Positions 16,103 to 23,245 of a stretch of DNA of 23,245 bases are shown piece by piece; the first letter of the stretch is position 1; every line of letters begins with the position of its first letter. The stretch lies in IMG/VR virus record IMGVR_UViG_3300028608_000083, positions 1 to 23,245 of that record, one strand, 5' to 3'. A program made the translations under genes and the position numbers. The DNA comes from a virus. The notes below the pieces were generated by a model. The model worked only from the letters and a program-made list of their open reading frames with translations. It had not been told where the DNA came from and did not search any database.

Positions 16103-19100
16103 ATGCCTGTAAGTAAAATAAAAATAAACGGTAAGATGTACCCTATCGGTGGCAGTGTTAGTGCGGAGACTATAGCCCAGCTAAAGGGTGACCTTAGTCG
16201 GTACGTTGACGAATTGAATGCACTAATGGCAGAGGAAATAGCAGGAATAAACACTGCACTGGGAGAGCTTAACACCTATGTAGATGGTGCCTTCAAGGAT
16301 GGAATAATATCAGAAGCAGAGGCAAAGGCTATCAAGTCCTACCTAATGACTCTAGAATCCAAGAAAATAGAGCTGGACAGAGAATATAGCGACCTCTATG
16401 GTAATGTGTATATAAACGCAGAGAGCATAGGCATCATGGAGTCTGCTAAGGACTTGTATGACCAGGCTTATATACAGCTCGTCAATGCAATAGTTGATAG
16501 CATTGCAGATGGAGTATCCGATATAACAGAAACCACTTTAGTTAAACAAGCCTTCACTAACTATAAGAATGCATTGTCCTTATTGGTTTCCGCTTTGCAA
16601 ACAGCTATACATCAGATAGCTCAGGCAAAGGTAGACGAGTCAGATAGTGAGTTACGTGAGCACGTTGCAGGTACTATAGCTCCTATTAGTGAGAAGGTTA
16701 CAGCTATGGAAACTACTGTGAATCAAACAGCAGAGGACATTACTTTCTTAGCTACAAAAGAAGAGGTAACAACTCAGTTTGGTTTGGCTAAGAGTGGGGC
16801 TGTAGCAGATGCTAAGACCTACGCTGATGGGCTTAAAGCAGATACCGATGCTGACTTAGAAACCTTGAATACAGCACTGACAGACATAGATAGCTACGTT
16901 GATGGTGCCTTTAAGGATGGTCTAGTAACAGCACTAGAAGCATCCACTATTGAGGCTTACATCAAGCAATTGGATACTATGAGAGCAACCTATGACGCCA
17001 GATACCAGCAGATATATGCCAATACCTACCTGAAAACAGCTCTAGTCAAAACTAATCTGTCCCAGTCCAAGACAGACTATGAATCAAAATACACTCTTCT
17101 AGTGGATTCCATACGCAATGCTGTTCTTGATGATGAAGTATCTATGGAGGAGAAGTCCGATGTAGATAACAAATTCCTAGACTATGACAATTCCATAAAA
17201 GTCCTAGCTCTTCGCTTAGAGGATGCTATTGATGACATAGCCAAGAACAAAGCACTGGAAGCCGAGGGTAATGCTAACGATTATACTGATGGGGAGCTAG
17301 TACCTGTTAAGGAAACTATATCCCAGCACTCCGCAGAGATAAAAGTCAATGCAGAGCAGTTGCTATTAAAGGTTAGTACTGAAACATATGACAAAGGAGT
17401 AGGGGACTTAGAAAAGTATACTAAAGGTATAAAGTCTCAAATCAAGTCAGAGGTAGCTGTACTGGAACAGGGAGTATTAGACACTCGCAACCTAATAAAC
17501 ACCTACTTTGCAGATGGCATTGTCTATGAGGCAGAGAAGAAGAAAGTAGAGGAGTTCCTTGCTAGCGTAGCTAGTTACAAACTCAAAGTGGATGCCAAAT
17601 ACAATGAAGTGTATGGTAATATCTGGTTGCTTGGCACTCAGAAGACTAACCTTAGTACTTCCAAGACCAATGCAGACAACAAGCACACAGCTCTAGCAAC
17701 TGTTATCACTGATGCCATAGCAGATGGGTTAGCTAGTGGATTAGAGGCTGATTCGGTAGGTACAGCTTTTACTGAATTTAGCTCCGCTATAGCCCTACTA
17801 TCTTCAGAGCTAATAAAGTCTGTAGACTCCATAACCAATGCCAAAGTCTCAGACGCTACAGATACAGCTAATGAGTACGGGGATGGTCTTAAAGCCCAGA
17901 TAGCACCTGTGAAAGCTGACTTGGATAGTGACTTATTAGCTGTACAGACATATGTGGATACATCATTCAGTGATGGTTATATAACAACCTTGGAGTCGGA
18001 TACTCTGGATTCTTACATTGTTACCCTACAAGCATCGAAGACGACATATGACGAGTTATATGCTCAGCTATATGCAGACCCAGATTTAGAAGGATTGCCT
18101 AAAGCTAAACTGGATTCTGCTAAGTCTTCCTACAACACCAAGTTCAATACAGTCATCTCTAGCATCAACAGCGCTAAGACAGATGGGGCTGTATCAACTT
18201 TAGAGGTAGTGGCTGTAGACAGTGCTTTCAGTGAGTATCAGTATGCAGACAGCACCCTTAACACCAGCTTAGACAAGGCTATAGATTCCCTAACTCTAAC
18301 TAAGTCATTGAAAGCCCAAGCAGATGCAGAGTTGTATGCTGATGGTGCAGTTGACCCTCTAGCTACCAGGCTCAGAATGGCTGAAGCTAGTATATCTCTC
18401 TTAGATGATGAGATTGCCCTTAGGGTTGGTGAGGAAGTAAACAGCAAGATAGATGAGTCTATGCAGAACCTCAATGTAGTTGGACGTAACCTGGTCTATA
18501 ACTCTACCTTCATGAAGGACTTTGAGGGGTGGACAGGGGTTACAACAGACTTCACTATCATATACCCTGAGCTAGAATCTGATAAGACCACTTCTAGGGC
18601 GGTGAGTAGGTCTGCAAGCGGTCTGGTAGCTAACGCAAACAAACAGATATGGTCTAAACCCTATGAGGTTAATGCTAATGGTACTCAGCAGTTCACTATA
18701 TCCTTTGACATAAAGGTTACTAGTCTAGCCGCAATGGATACAGACAATGTTGTTTTCGTTGTTAGGACATTTGATGACCCAGACAAGACCTCACAGGCAG
18801 ATAGCGTATGGTTTGTTAACATCTACAAGAGCAAGATAGTTAAGGCAGGACTAAAGGACAACACTTGGATGAGATACTCTACGGTAATTAAGCCTTTAGC
18901 TGGCAAATATATCAAAGTTGCTCCTTATCTAGCTAGGAATGGCGAAGTATTTTGGAAAGAGATTAAGCTAGGAGCAGGTAACAAAGACTATGCTTGGACA
19001 CCTGCACTTGAGGATACTGACCAAGTTATATATAACCTAGAGAAAACAGTTAGTGAGGCTATGCTGAAGATAAGACCTGAATCTATCATAGGTACTGTAA

Positions 19101-20011
19101 TCAGCTCAAAAGAGTATACAGACTCCCTAGATGGAAAAGCTGATGCAGATAAATTAGCAGGTCTAGCTACAACTGCTGATATAGAGACTGCAATGCTGGA
19201 TCTTAGTACCATCATAGGCAACAACGACATCAACTATAACAGTCAGCTAGCCATTTTAGCCTCTCAGGTCACTCAGACAGCAGAAGACTACAAAATTGCC
19301 TTTGCTAACGGTGGTGGTGTGAATCTGCTTATGAACTCTGTAGGATTCAAGGGCACAGATTTCTGGACGGTTACAGGTTCAGTCAATACCTATCAAGGCA
19401 TAGAGCTAGATGTCAGGGGGTCTAGGAGTGCATTCATACTTACTGGGGGCACACTGACACAGCAGATAGCTGTTATCCCTGGCTCGTATATACTTTCTAC
19501 AGTAGTTAAGAAAGAGGCTACAGGTGCTGGCTCCATAACTGTAATAGGTGCTGATTCAGGTACTGTAGTACGTGACTTCGTTGCGGGTACTGAGTATGTA
19601 TATGAGAAAGTCGAAATTCCTATAGTGACCCAAGGGAACATAATAGAAATACAGCTATATGGGGATGCGACCAGTAACATAATATTTACAAGTACTATGG
19701 TTAATGAGGGCTTGGTGGCTCTGAAATGGTCTAACCATGCTACGGAATTATATAATACCAACATACTACTGGACATCAATGGTATAAAGGTTATATCCAC
19801 TGAGTATGATGGATACACTAACATAACCCCTAAAGAGTTCTCTGGGTATGCTAGGGTAGATGGGGAAATGAAGAGGGTATTCACTCTCAACAAGGACGTT
19901 ACAGAAATGAATAGAGTGAAGGTAGAAGGAGAGATAAACATGCCTCCTGTAGTGGTGAGAGCTATAAACACCCAACAGTACAAGGGCTGGGCTTTCCTAC
20001 CTTCCGATTAA
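16103..20011 (+). CDS. Long tail fibre with four helical repeat units and two beta-sandwich modules
   Basis: A 1302-aa fibre, the largest gene here. After a short N-terminus (ININGKMYPIGG-like, residues 6-17), residues about 50-765 hold four related alpha-helical units. Each starts with a Y-V-D-x-x-F-x-D-G-hydrophobic motif (near residues 58, 264, 467 and 616), followed by E-A-x-x-I helices, a Y..LY segment and a second D-hydrophobic helix pair. Such units recur in minor structural and fibre proteins of Bacillus-group phages. Residues about 790-980 (VGRNLVYNSTFMKDFEGW) and 1072-1210 (GVNLLMNSVGFKGTDFW) look like two related jelly-roll carbohydrate-binding-type modules. The C-terminus (LLDINGIKVIS to GWAFLPSD) resembles tail ends of Gram-positive phage fibres. 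No peptidase motif was recognised. Probably a long, flexible receptor-binding fibre. Confidence 0.8.
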   Translation: MPVSKIKINGKMYPIGGSVSAETIAQLKGDLSRYVDELNALMAEEIAGINTALGELNTYVDGAFKDGIISEAEAKAIKSYLMTLESKKIELDREYSDLYGNVYINAESIGIMESAKDLYDQAYIQLVNAIVDSIADGVSDITETTLVKQAFTNYKNALSLLVSALQTAIHQIAQAKVDESDSELREHVAGTIAPISEKVTAMETTVNQTAEDITFLATKEEVTTQFGLAKSGAVADAKTYADGLKADTDADLETLNTALTDIDSYVDGAFKDGLVTALEASTIEAYIKQLDTMRATYDARYQQIYANTYLKTALVKTNLSQSKTDYESKYTLLVDSIRNAVLDDEVSMEEKSDVDNKFLDYDNSIKVLALRLEDAIDDIAKNKALEAEGNANDYTDGELVPVKETISQHSAEIKVNAEQLLLKVSTETYDKGVGDLEKYTKGIKSQIKSEVAVLEQGVLDTRNLINTYFADGIVYEAEKKKVEEFLASVASYKLKVDAKYNEVYGNIWLLGTQKTNLSTSKTNADNKHTALATVITDAIADGLASGLEADSVGTAFTEFSSAIALLSSELIKSVDSITNAKVSDATDTANEYGDGLKAQIAPVKADLDSDLLAVQTYVDTSFSDGYITTLESDTLDSYIVTLQASKTTYDELYAQLYADPDLEGLPKAKLDSAKSSYNTKFNTVISSINSAKTDGAVSTLEVVAVDSAFSEYQYADSTLNTSLDKAIDSLTLTKSLKAQADAELYADGAVDPLATRLRMAEASISLLDDEIALRVGEEVNSKIDESMQNLNVVGRNLVYNSTFMKDFEGWTGVTTDFTIIYPELESDKTTSRAVSRSASGLVANANKQIWSKPYEVNANGTQQFTISFDIKVTSLAAMDTDNVVFVVRTFDDPDKTSQADSVWFVNIYKSKIVKAGLKDNTWMRYSTVIKPLAGKYIKVAPYLARNGEVFWKEIKLGAGNKDYAWTPALEDTDQVIYNLEKTVSEAMLKIRPESIIGTVISSKEYTDSLDGKADADKLAGLATTADIETAMLDLSTIIGNNDINYNSQLAILASQVTQTAEDYKIAFANGGGVNLLMNSVGFKGTDFWTVTGSVNTYQGIELDVRGSRSAFILTGGTLTQQIAVIPGSYILSTVVKKEATGAGSITVIGADSGTVVRDFVAGTEYVYEKVEIPIVTQGNIIEIQLYGDATSNIIFTSTMVNEGLVALKWSNHATELYNTNILLDINGIKVISTEYDGYTNITPKEFSGYARVDGEMKRVFTLNKDVTEMNRVKVEGEINMPPVVVRAINTQQYKGWAFLPSD
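16255..18385 (+). repeat. Four degenerate protein-level repeats inside the long fibre gene
   Basis: Unit starts lie near 16274 (TYVDGAFKDG), 16892 (SYVDGAFKDG), 17501 (TYFADG) and 17987 minus about 40 bases (TYVDTSFSDG, from 17948). The spacing is about 206, 203 and 150 residues. The first two intervals contain an additional coiled-coil-like spacer of about 50 residues (ISEKVTAMETTVNQ and ETISQHSAEIKVN) that is absent between units 3 and 4. DNA identity between units is low, so the repeats are old or have diverged under selection. Confidence 0.7.
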
Positions 20012-20023
20012 GGAGTGAAATAA

Positions 20024-22426
20024 ATGGCTCTTAGCGGTAGCTTTTATAAGAATGTAGATGATGGAGGATACAGGCTGAAGGGTGAATGGTCTGCAACTCA
20101 GAATATATCAGACAATACCAGTACAATCACTTTAAAGATGTACTGGATGAGTCTGTCCTCCTACCATTCGGTATATTCATCTGACCCCAAGAATGGTAGG
20201 ACAGTAATTGACGGTACCACAGATAACCACTCAGGATTGAGTGCTAAGCTTAGTACTAACCAAGAGAAGCAAATAGGTAGCACCCAGACCAAGACTGTTA
20301 CACATGATTCAGATGGTACTAAGTCTATATCCTTGGGTGTCTACTTTGATGCAGAGGTACGACTAGGTGGAACTTTCTATAGCACCATTAGCGCCACGGA
20401 TACAGTAACCTTGAACACTATACCTAGGGCTTCTACACTTAGCTCTAGTGCTAGTTTCACTGCTGGTAGTAGCCTTAAGGTGAGCATAGCTAGGAAGTCT
20501 TCATCCTTCACCCACACTGTAAGGGTGCTGGTTAATGGTACTCTCATCACCACTGAGTATGATGTTGAGGGTAGTAGGACTATAAGCTTTACTGATGCTG
20601 AGAAGAAAAAGATATTCACTGAGCTAGCTCAGTCTTCTAGTAAGGGATGTGAGATAGAAGTCCTCACCTATAAGGGTGGTACAAAGATTGGGTCAACTTA
20701 TTCAAAAACAGGCACATGTACAGCACCTACAGCTAGTTTAGCTACTGCTAATACTTTCAATATAGGTTCTTCTGTTGGTATTGGGATAGATAGAGAAAAT
20801 AGTGGATTCACACATAGGATTGTGGCTAGCTCTGGTGGTTTCTCTGCCACTGTGGACAGCTCAGCCACTACCAGCGCTACCTGGGATACTGCTGTTAATG
20901 CTACTGCTTTACTAGCTACTATTCCAGATAAGACGTATGCAACCGTCACATTAACCTGTACCACCTACTTTGATGGCGTTCAAGTTAGAAGTCCTAGGAG
21001 TTCTACAGTAAAGGCTAATGTGTCAGGTTATAAGCCTGTTTTCTCTACTTTCAATCATATAGATAACAACCCTACTACTGCAACTATGACTGGTAATCTT
21101 ACTCCACCCGTACTCATACGAAACAAGTCCAAACTAAGGGTAATAATTCCTGTAAATGACAGAGCTAAAACCCCTACTGGTTCGGGTACCACCATGAAAG
21201 AGTACATTGCCAGTGTGAATGATAAGGAAGTAAAGAAGACATGGTCTAATACTGCCGATGTAATATTTGACCTAGACCTTGTGAATTCAGCTACAGACGT
21301 TAAAGTATACGTGAAAGCCATAGATAATCGTGGTAATTACTACACTGTAACCAAAACAGTGAAAATGGTAGACTATGTTAATCCACTCATCACTATATCG
21401 GCTAAACGTAATAACAGCTTTGACACAACAACGGTGCTGGCTATATCTGGTTCCTATTCTCCTGTAGCGGTGAATGGTGTCAATAAAAATATTATATCTT
21501 CCCTAGAGTATAGATCCAAGCCTACTACAGCTCCTTCATTTGGTAGTACATGGACTCCTATACCTTTTACTACTTCAGGTAATAAGTATACGGGTACTAA
21601 GTCTGCGGAGCTTGACCAGACCCAAGCCCATAACCTAGAGGTAAGGCTAGTGGACAAGTTCACAGGTACCTCAGGAGTAGTAGAGATAGGTACCGTAGCC
21701 GCTGGTAGACCTATAATGTTTATAGACTCTGTCAGGAAATCGGTAGGTATAAACACTCTCCCTACAGCAAATGAAGCATTAGAGGTAAACCGCATAGTAA
21801 TGAGTGCCAACTCTTGGGCAACCTCTAATGGTGGCGGTATAGATATGCAGAACTCCGACATGATAGGGCTTAACGGGGCGTTCTTCAAAGATATAGCAGA
21901 TAATGATGGAGAAGGTCTACAGTTCTTAAAAACAGGTAAAGCTAGTGGCTCTGGTAACATCGCAGACTATGACTCCTTTAGGATACTGGACGGGACAGCC
22001 TTCTTGAATAGTAAGCCTGTCTTCATGGGTGAACAAACTGAATTATGGGCGGGTAGCTCCTACCTAGAGGCGGGCACATCTATAAAGCCTACTAAAAAGT
22101 TATCAGACTGTCCTAATGGTTGGCTCCTAATATGGTCAGATTATGACTATGGAGCAGGAACGAATGATTATGACTTTGTATTTTCAGTAGTGCCTAAAAG
22201 TGTAACAAGCATAAGCAACGGCAGGTCTATGTTTATAATACCTAACTTTGCAGGTGATGCAGGTCAGGGTGACCAGTATATTAATAAGATAGTTTATATA
22301 TACAACGATAGGCTGGAAGGTCATCTTGTCAACAACCAAAGGAAAACAGCCAGTACCACAGCAGGTGGTTGGGATGGTACCGTTGATAGGACAGATGTAG
22401 TGCTCAGACGAGTCCTACCATTTTAA
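20024..22426 (+). CDS. DUF859-like tail / receptor-binding protein
   Basis: An 800-aa protein. Residues 1-135 (MALSGSFYKN, KGEWSATQNISDNTSTITLKMYW, then KTVTHDSDGTKSISLGVYF) match the start of the DUF859 group of Gram-positive siphophage structural proteins. Between about 136 and 520 there are repeated beta-sandwich-like blocks (PRASTLSSSASFTAGSSLKVSI, APTASLATANTFNIGSSVGIGI), each with S-F-T-H-x-hydrophobic strands, suggesting duplicated Ig-like domains. From about 565, MFIDSVRKSVGINTLPTANEALEVN leads into a short repeat-like region and a C-terminal domain (about 690-800, WLLIWSDYDYGAG to VLRRVLPF) that probably carries the receptor-binding head. It starts 12 bases after the long fibre gene with AAGGAGTGA as ribosome-binding site. 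Its cell-wall ligand is not predictable from sequence. Confidence 0.75.
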   Translation: MALSGSFYKNVDDGGYRLKGEWSATQNISDNTSTITLKMYWMSLSSYHSVYSSDPKNGRTVIDGTTDNHSGLSAKLSTNQEKQIGSTQTKTVTHDSDGTKSISLGVYFDAEVRLGGTFYSTISATDTVTLNTIPRASTLSSSASFTAGSSLKVSIARKSSSFTHTVRVLVNGTLITTEYDVEGSRTISFTDAEKKKIFTELAQSSSKGCEIEVLTYKGGTKIGSTYSKTGTCTAPTASLATANTFNIGSSVGIGIDRENSGFTHRIVASSGGFSATVDSSATTSATWDTAVNATALLATIPDKTYATVTLTCTTYFDGVQVRSPRSSTVKANVSGYKPVFSTFNHIDNNPTTATMTGNLTPPVLIRNKSKLRVIIPVNDRAKTPTGSGTTMKEYIASVNDKEVKKTWSNTADVIFDLDLVNSATDVKVYVKAIDNRGNYYTVTKTVKMVDYVNPLITISAKRNNSFDTTTVLAISGSYSPVAVNGVNKNIISSLEYRSKPTTAPSFGSTWTPIPFTTSGNKYTGTKSAELDQTQAHNLEVRLVDKFTGTSGVVEIGTVAAGRPIMFIDSVRKSVGINTLPTANEALEVNRIVMSANSWATSNGGGIDMQNSDMIGLNGAFFKDIADNDGEGLQFLKTGKASGSGNIADYDSFRILDGTAFLNSKPVFMGEQTELWAGSSYLEAGTSIKPTKKLSDCPNGWLLIWSDYDYGAGTNDYDFVFSVVPKSVTSISNGRSMFIIPNFAGDAGQGDQYINKIVYIYNDRLEGHLVNNQRKTASTTAGGWDGTVDRTDVVLRRVLPF

Positions 22427-22442
22427 TAGGAGGGATGAGAAG

Positions 22443-22820
22443 ATGAAGAAGCAGTATATACAAATAGATGCAGAAAACAGAGTAACAGGCATAGGCAGTA
22501 CTCCATTTGCAGTAGAGATATTAGTCGAACTAGAGGATTCCCATGAAGCTCTAAAAAACCCCTTCATATTCAAATATGAAGGAGGTCAGCTTATCAAGGA
22601 TGTTGAATTTCAGCAAGAGCGTATAAAGGATAAAGAAGAGAAAGCAAAGCTACCCTCTACTGCACACAGGCTTTCTATGCTAGAGGAGCAGAATGCAGGG
22701 CTAATGATGGAACTCATCATGAAAGATATAGCTCTGGAGGAGAAGTCCGCCATGATATCATCTATGGATGAGATTAGTTCCTCTTTGTTGTTAGACCTTG
22801 CTGTAAAGGGGGTGATATAA
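22443..22820 (+). CDS. XkdW-position tail protein with coiled coil
   Basis: A 125-aa protein between the last fibre and the XkdX gene. Residues 1-55 (KKQYIQIDAENRVTGIGSTP, then YEGGQLIKD) form a small beta domain of the kind seen in short proteins following fibres in Firmicutes phages, where an acidic substrate value is parsed as D-A-E-N-R. Residues about 57-115 are an amphipathic helix (FQQERIKDKEEKAKL, HRLSMLEEQNAGLMMELIMKDIALEE). In PBSX the corresponding place is XkdW, but I do not see clear sequence similarity, so no symbol is given. It may be a fibre-associated protein or chaperone. AGGAGG at 22428-22433 precedes the ATG, and its stop codon directly abuts the XkdX start. Confidence 0.65.
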   Translation: MKKQYIQIDAENRVTGIGSTPFAVEILVELEDSHEALKNPFIFKYEGGQLIKDVEFQQERIKDKEEKAKLPSTAHRLSMLEEQNAGLMMELIMKDIALEEKSAMISSMDEISSSLLLDLAVKGVI

Positions 22821-22985
22821 ATGGATTGGTACTCAACTATATCACGATACTATAAATTAGGGTACTATGATAACGACCCTGAGTCTCCAAAGTATGTAGG
22901 ACTATTTGTTAAAGCAGGTAAAATAACACCAGCCCAATACACTCAGATAACAGGGACTAGCTACATAGCCCCATTCGGAGCCTAG
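22821..22985 (+). CDS. xkdX: XkdX family protein
   Basis: A 54-aa protein, ATG immediately after the preceding TAA, with GGGGGTGAT as ribosome-binding site. It shows the whole XkdX pattern: MDWYSTISRYYKLGYYDN, then VGLFVKAGKITPAQYTQITG and a Y-containing end. XkdX proteins are very small and are almost always the last gene of the tail-fibre cluster in Firmicutes phages, just before holin and endolysin. Their function is unknown. That position is kept here. The final codons and stop lie within the left arm of a terminator hairpin, so the 3' end of the gene is also an RNA structure. Confidence 0.88.
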   Translation: MDWYSTISRYYKLGYYDNDPESPKYVGLFVKAGKITPAQYTQITGTSYIAPFGA

Positions 22986-23009
22986 GAATTTCCTAGGCTT
23001 TTTCTTTTT
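22979..23009 (+). terminator. Intrinsic terminator overlapping the xkdX stop codon
   Basis: AGCCTAGG (22979-22986), loop AATTT, CCTAGGCT (22992-22999), then TTTTCTTTTT. The TAG stop (22983-22985) is part of the stem. This closes the structural operon before the lysis genes. Confidence 0.9.
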
Positions 23010-23046
23010 GTTTAGGTTTATGATATTAATTTTTAGAAATGAAATT

Positions 23047-23075
23047 TTGACAAGGGGTGCGGATACCTATGCAAT
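23047..23075 (+). promoter_or_regulatory. Candidate sigma-70-type promoter for the lysis unit
   Basis: A perfect -35 TTGACA (23047-23052) is followed after 17 bases by TGCAAT (23070-23075), which matches four of six -10 positions. An AT-rich stretch (23019-23046) upstream could act as an UP element. It lies directly after the tail-operon terminator and 35 bases before the holin-like start, the expected place. The -10 is imperfect, so this remains a candidate. Confidence 0.45.
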
Positions 23076-23110
23076 ATACAGACAGATTTGATGAGAGGGG
23101 AGGTCACACC

Positions 23111-23245
23111 ATGAAACACTACGTGTATCAACTGGCTACAGGTTTTGAAATGAAGGCTCTGTGCAGTATTGTAGCAGCAATAGTAACTAAAATGGAGGGG
23201 TTTTATGGTGAATTACTATGGGGATTCTTAGCCCTATTTGGCCTA
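23111..23245 (+). CDS. Holin-like small membrane protein (5' part)
   Basis: ATG 23111 with ribosome-binding site GAGGGGAGGT (23094-23103); the frame stays open for 45 codons to the window edge. Visible are a short N-terminus, a hydrophobic first segment (residues about 15-25, ALCSIVAAIV) and the start of a second (about 31-45, FYGELLWGFLALFGL). This order resembles the Cp-1/TcdE-like phage holin family, where the second span leads into a D-hydrophobic-hydrophobic-T-G motif. That motif would fall beyond the window. The position after xkdX and behind its own promoter-like sequence fits a holin that releases endolysin through the membrane. The call rests on partial sequence and context. Confidence 0.65.
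   Translation, partial: MKHYVYQLATGFEMKALCSIVAAIVTKMEGFYGELLWGFLALFGL

Noticed and set aside
17145-22749. Identical 15-base sequence TGGAGGAGAAGTCCG at 17145 and 22735
   Set aside because: Both copies are coding in the same reading frame (E-E-K-S), and one such match is not unlikely by chance in a window of this size.
23021-23092. Short open frame of 23 codons upstream of the holin-like gene
   Set aside because: Poor ribosome-binding site, and it overlaps the promoter-like element.
23091-23114. Seven-codon leader frame ending in ATGA over the holin-like start
   Set aside because: It has no ribosome-binding site of its own, and its interior is the Shine-Dalgarno region of the holin-like gene; probably accidental.
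1-23245. tRNA, CRISPR array, insertion sequence, attachment site or defence genes
   Set aside because: I looked for cloverleaf-like runs, regularly spaced repeats, terminal inverted repeats and known enzyme motifs, and found none. The space is almost completely filled by structural genes, and no gap exceeds about 130 bases.

Overview
This window is a late structural segment of a contractile-tailed bacteriophage (myovirus) or a closely related prophage. All recognisable genes are on the + strand, tightly packed, and nearly all are preceded by strong purine-rich Shine-Dalgarno sequences (AGGAGG, GGGGTGA). With the AT-leaning sequence and the gene families present (a PBSX-like order, XkdX, a DUF859-like protein, a Firmicutes-type holin), this points to a low-GC Gram-positive host of the Bacillus/Paenibacillus/Brevibacillus kind. 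The exact host cannot be read from this window.

Baseplate block (1-4660): the 3' end of an upstream gene, a gpV/gp5-like OB-fold spike, a 174-aa baseplate/tube-adaptor-like protein, a 208-aa unknown, a LysM + gp25 wedge fusion, a baseplate J (gp47/T4 gp6-like) protein and a gpI/XkdU-like protein. The order parallels PBSX xkdR-S-T-U: spike, wedge, gpJ, gpI, then fibres.

Host-recognition block (4650-22426): four consecutive right-handed beta-helix (pectate-lyase-fold) tail spikes at 4650-6611, 6630-8237, 8250-10229 and 10275-12398. They are followed by a perfect-stem terminator, a 1119-aa DUF4815-type protein and a second terminator. Then come a 53-aa coiled-coil protein, a 1302-aa tail fibre with four related alpha-helical units and two predicted beta-sandwich modules, and an 800-aa DUF859-like fibre/receptor-binding protein. 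Several spikes share C-terminal modules, and one spike differs in codon usage, so the region looks like a mosaic, exchangeable receptor-binding array.

Tail end and lysis block (22443-23245): a 125-aa XkdW-position protein and a 54-aa XkdX protein whose stop codon lies inside a terminator hairpin. A promoter-like sequence follows, and then the start of a small membrane protein that looks like a phage holin, cut by the window edge.

Together the genes would build the distal baseplate (spike, wedge, J/I ring), decorate it with many glycan-binding or glycan-cleaving appendages, and then switch to lysis. I saw no tRNA, CRISPR, transposon, integrase, reverse transcriptase or defence system. The most notable features are the multi-spike array with shuffled C-terminal modules, the LysM-gp25 fusion, the long repeat fibre, and terminators placed so that downstream genes appear to depend on read-through.
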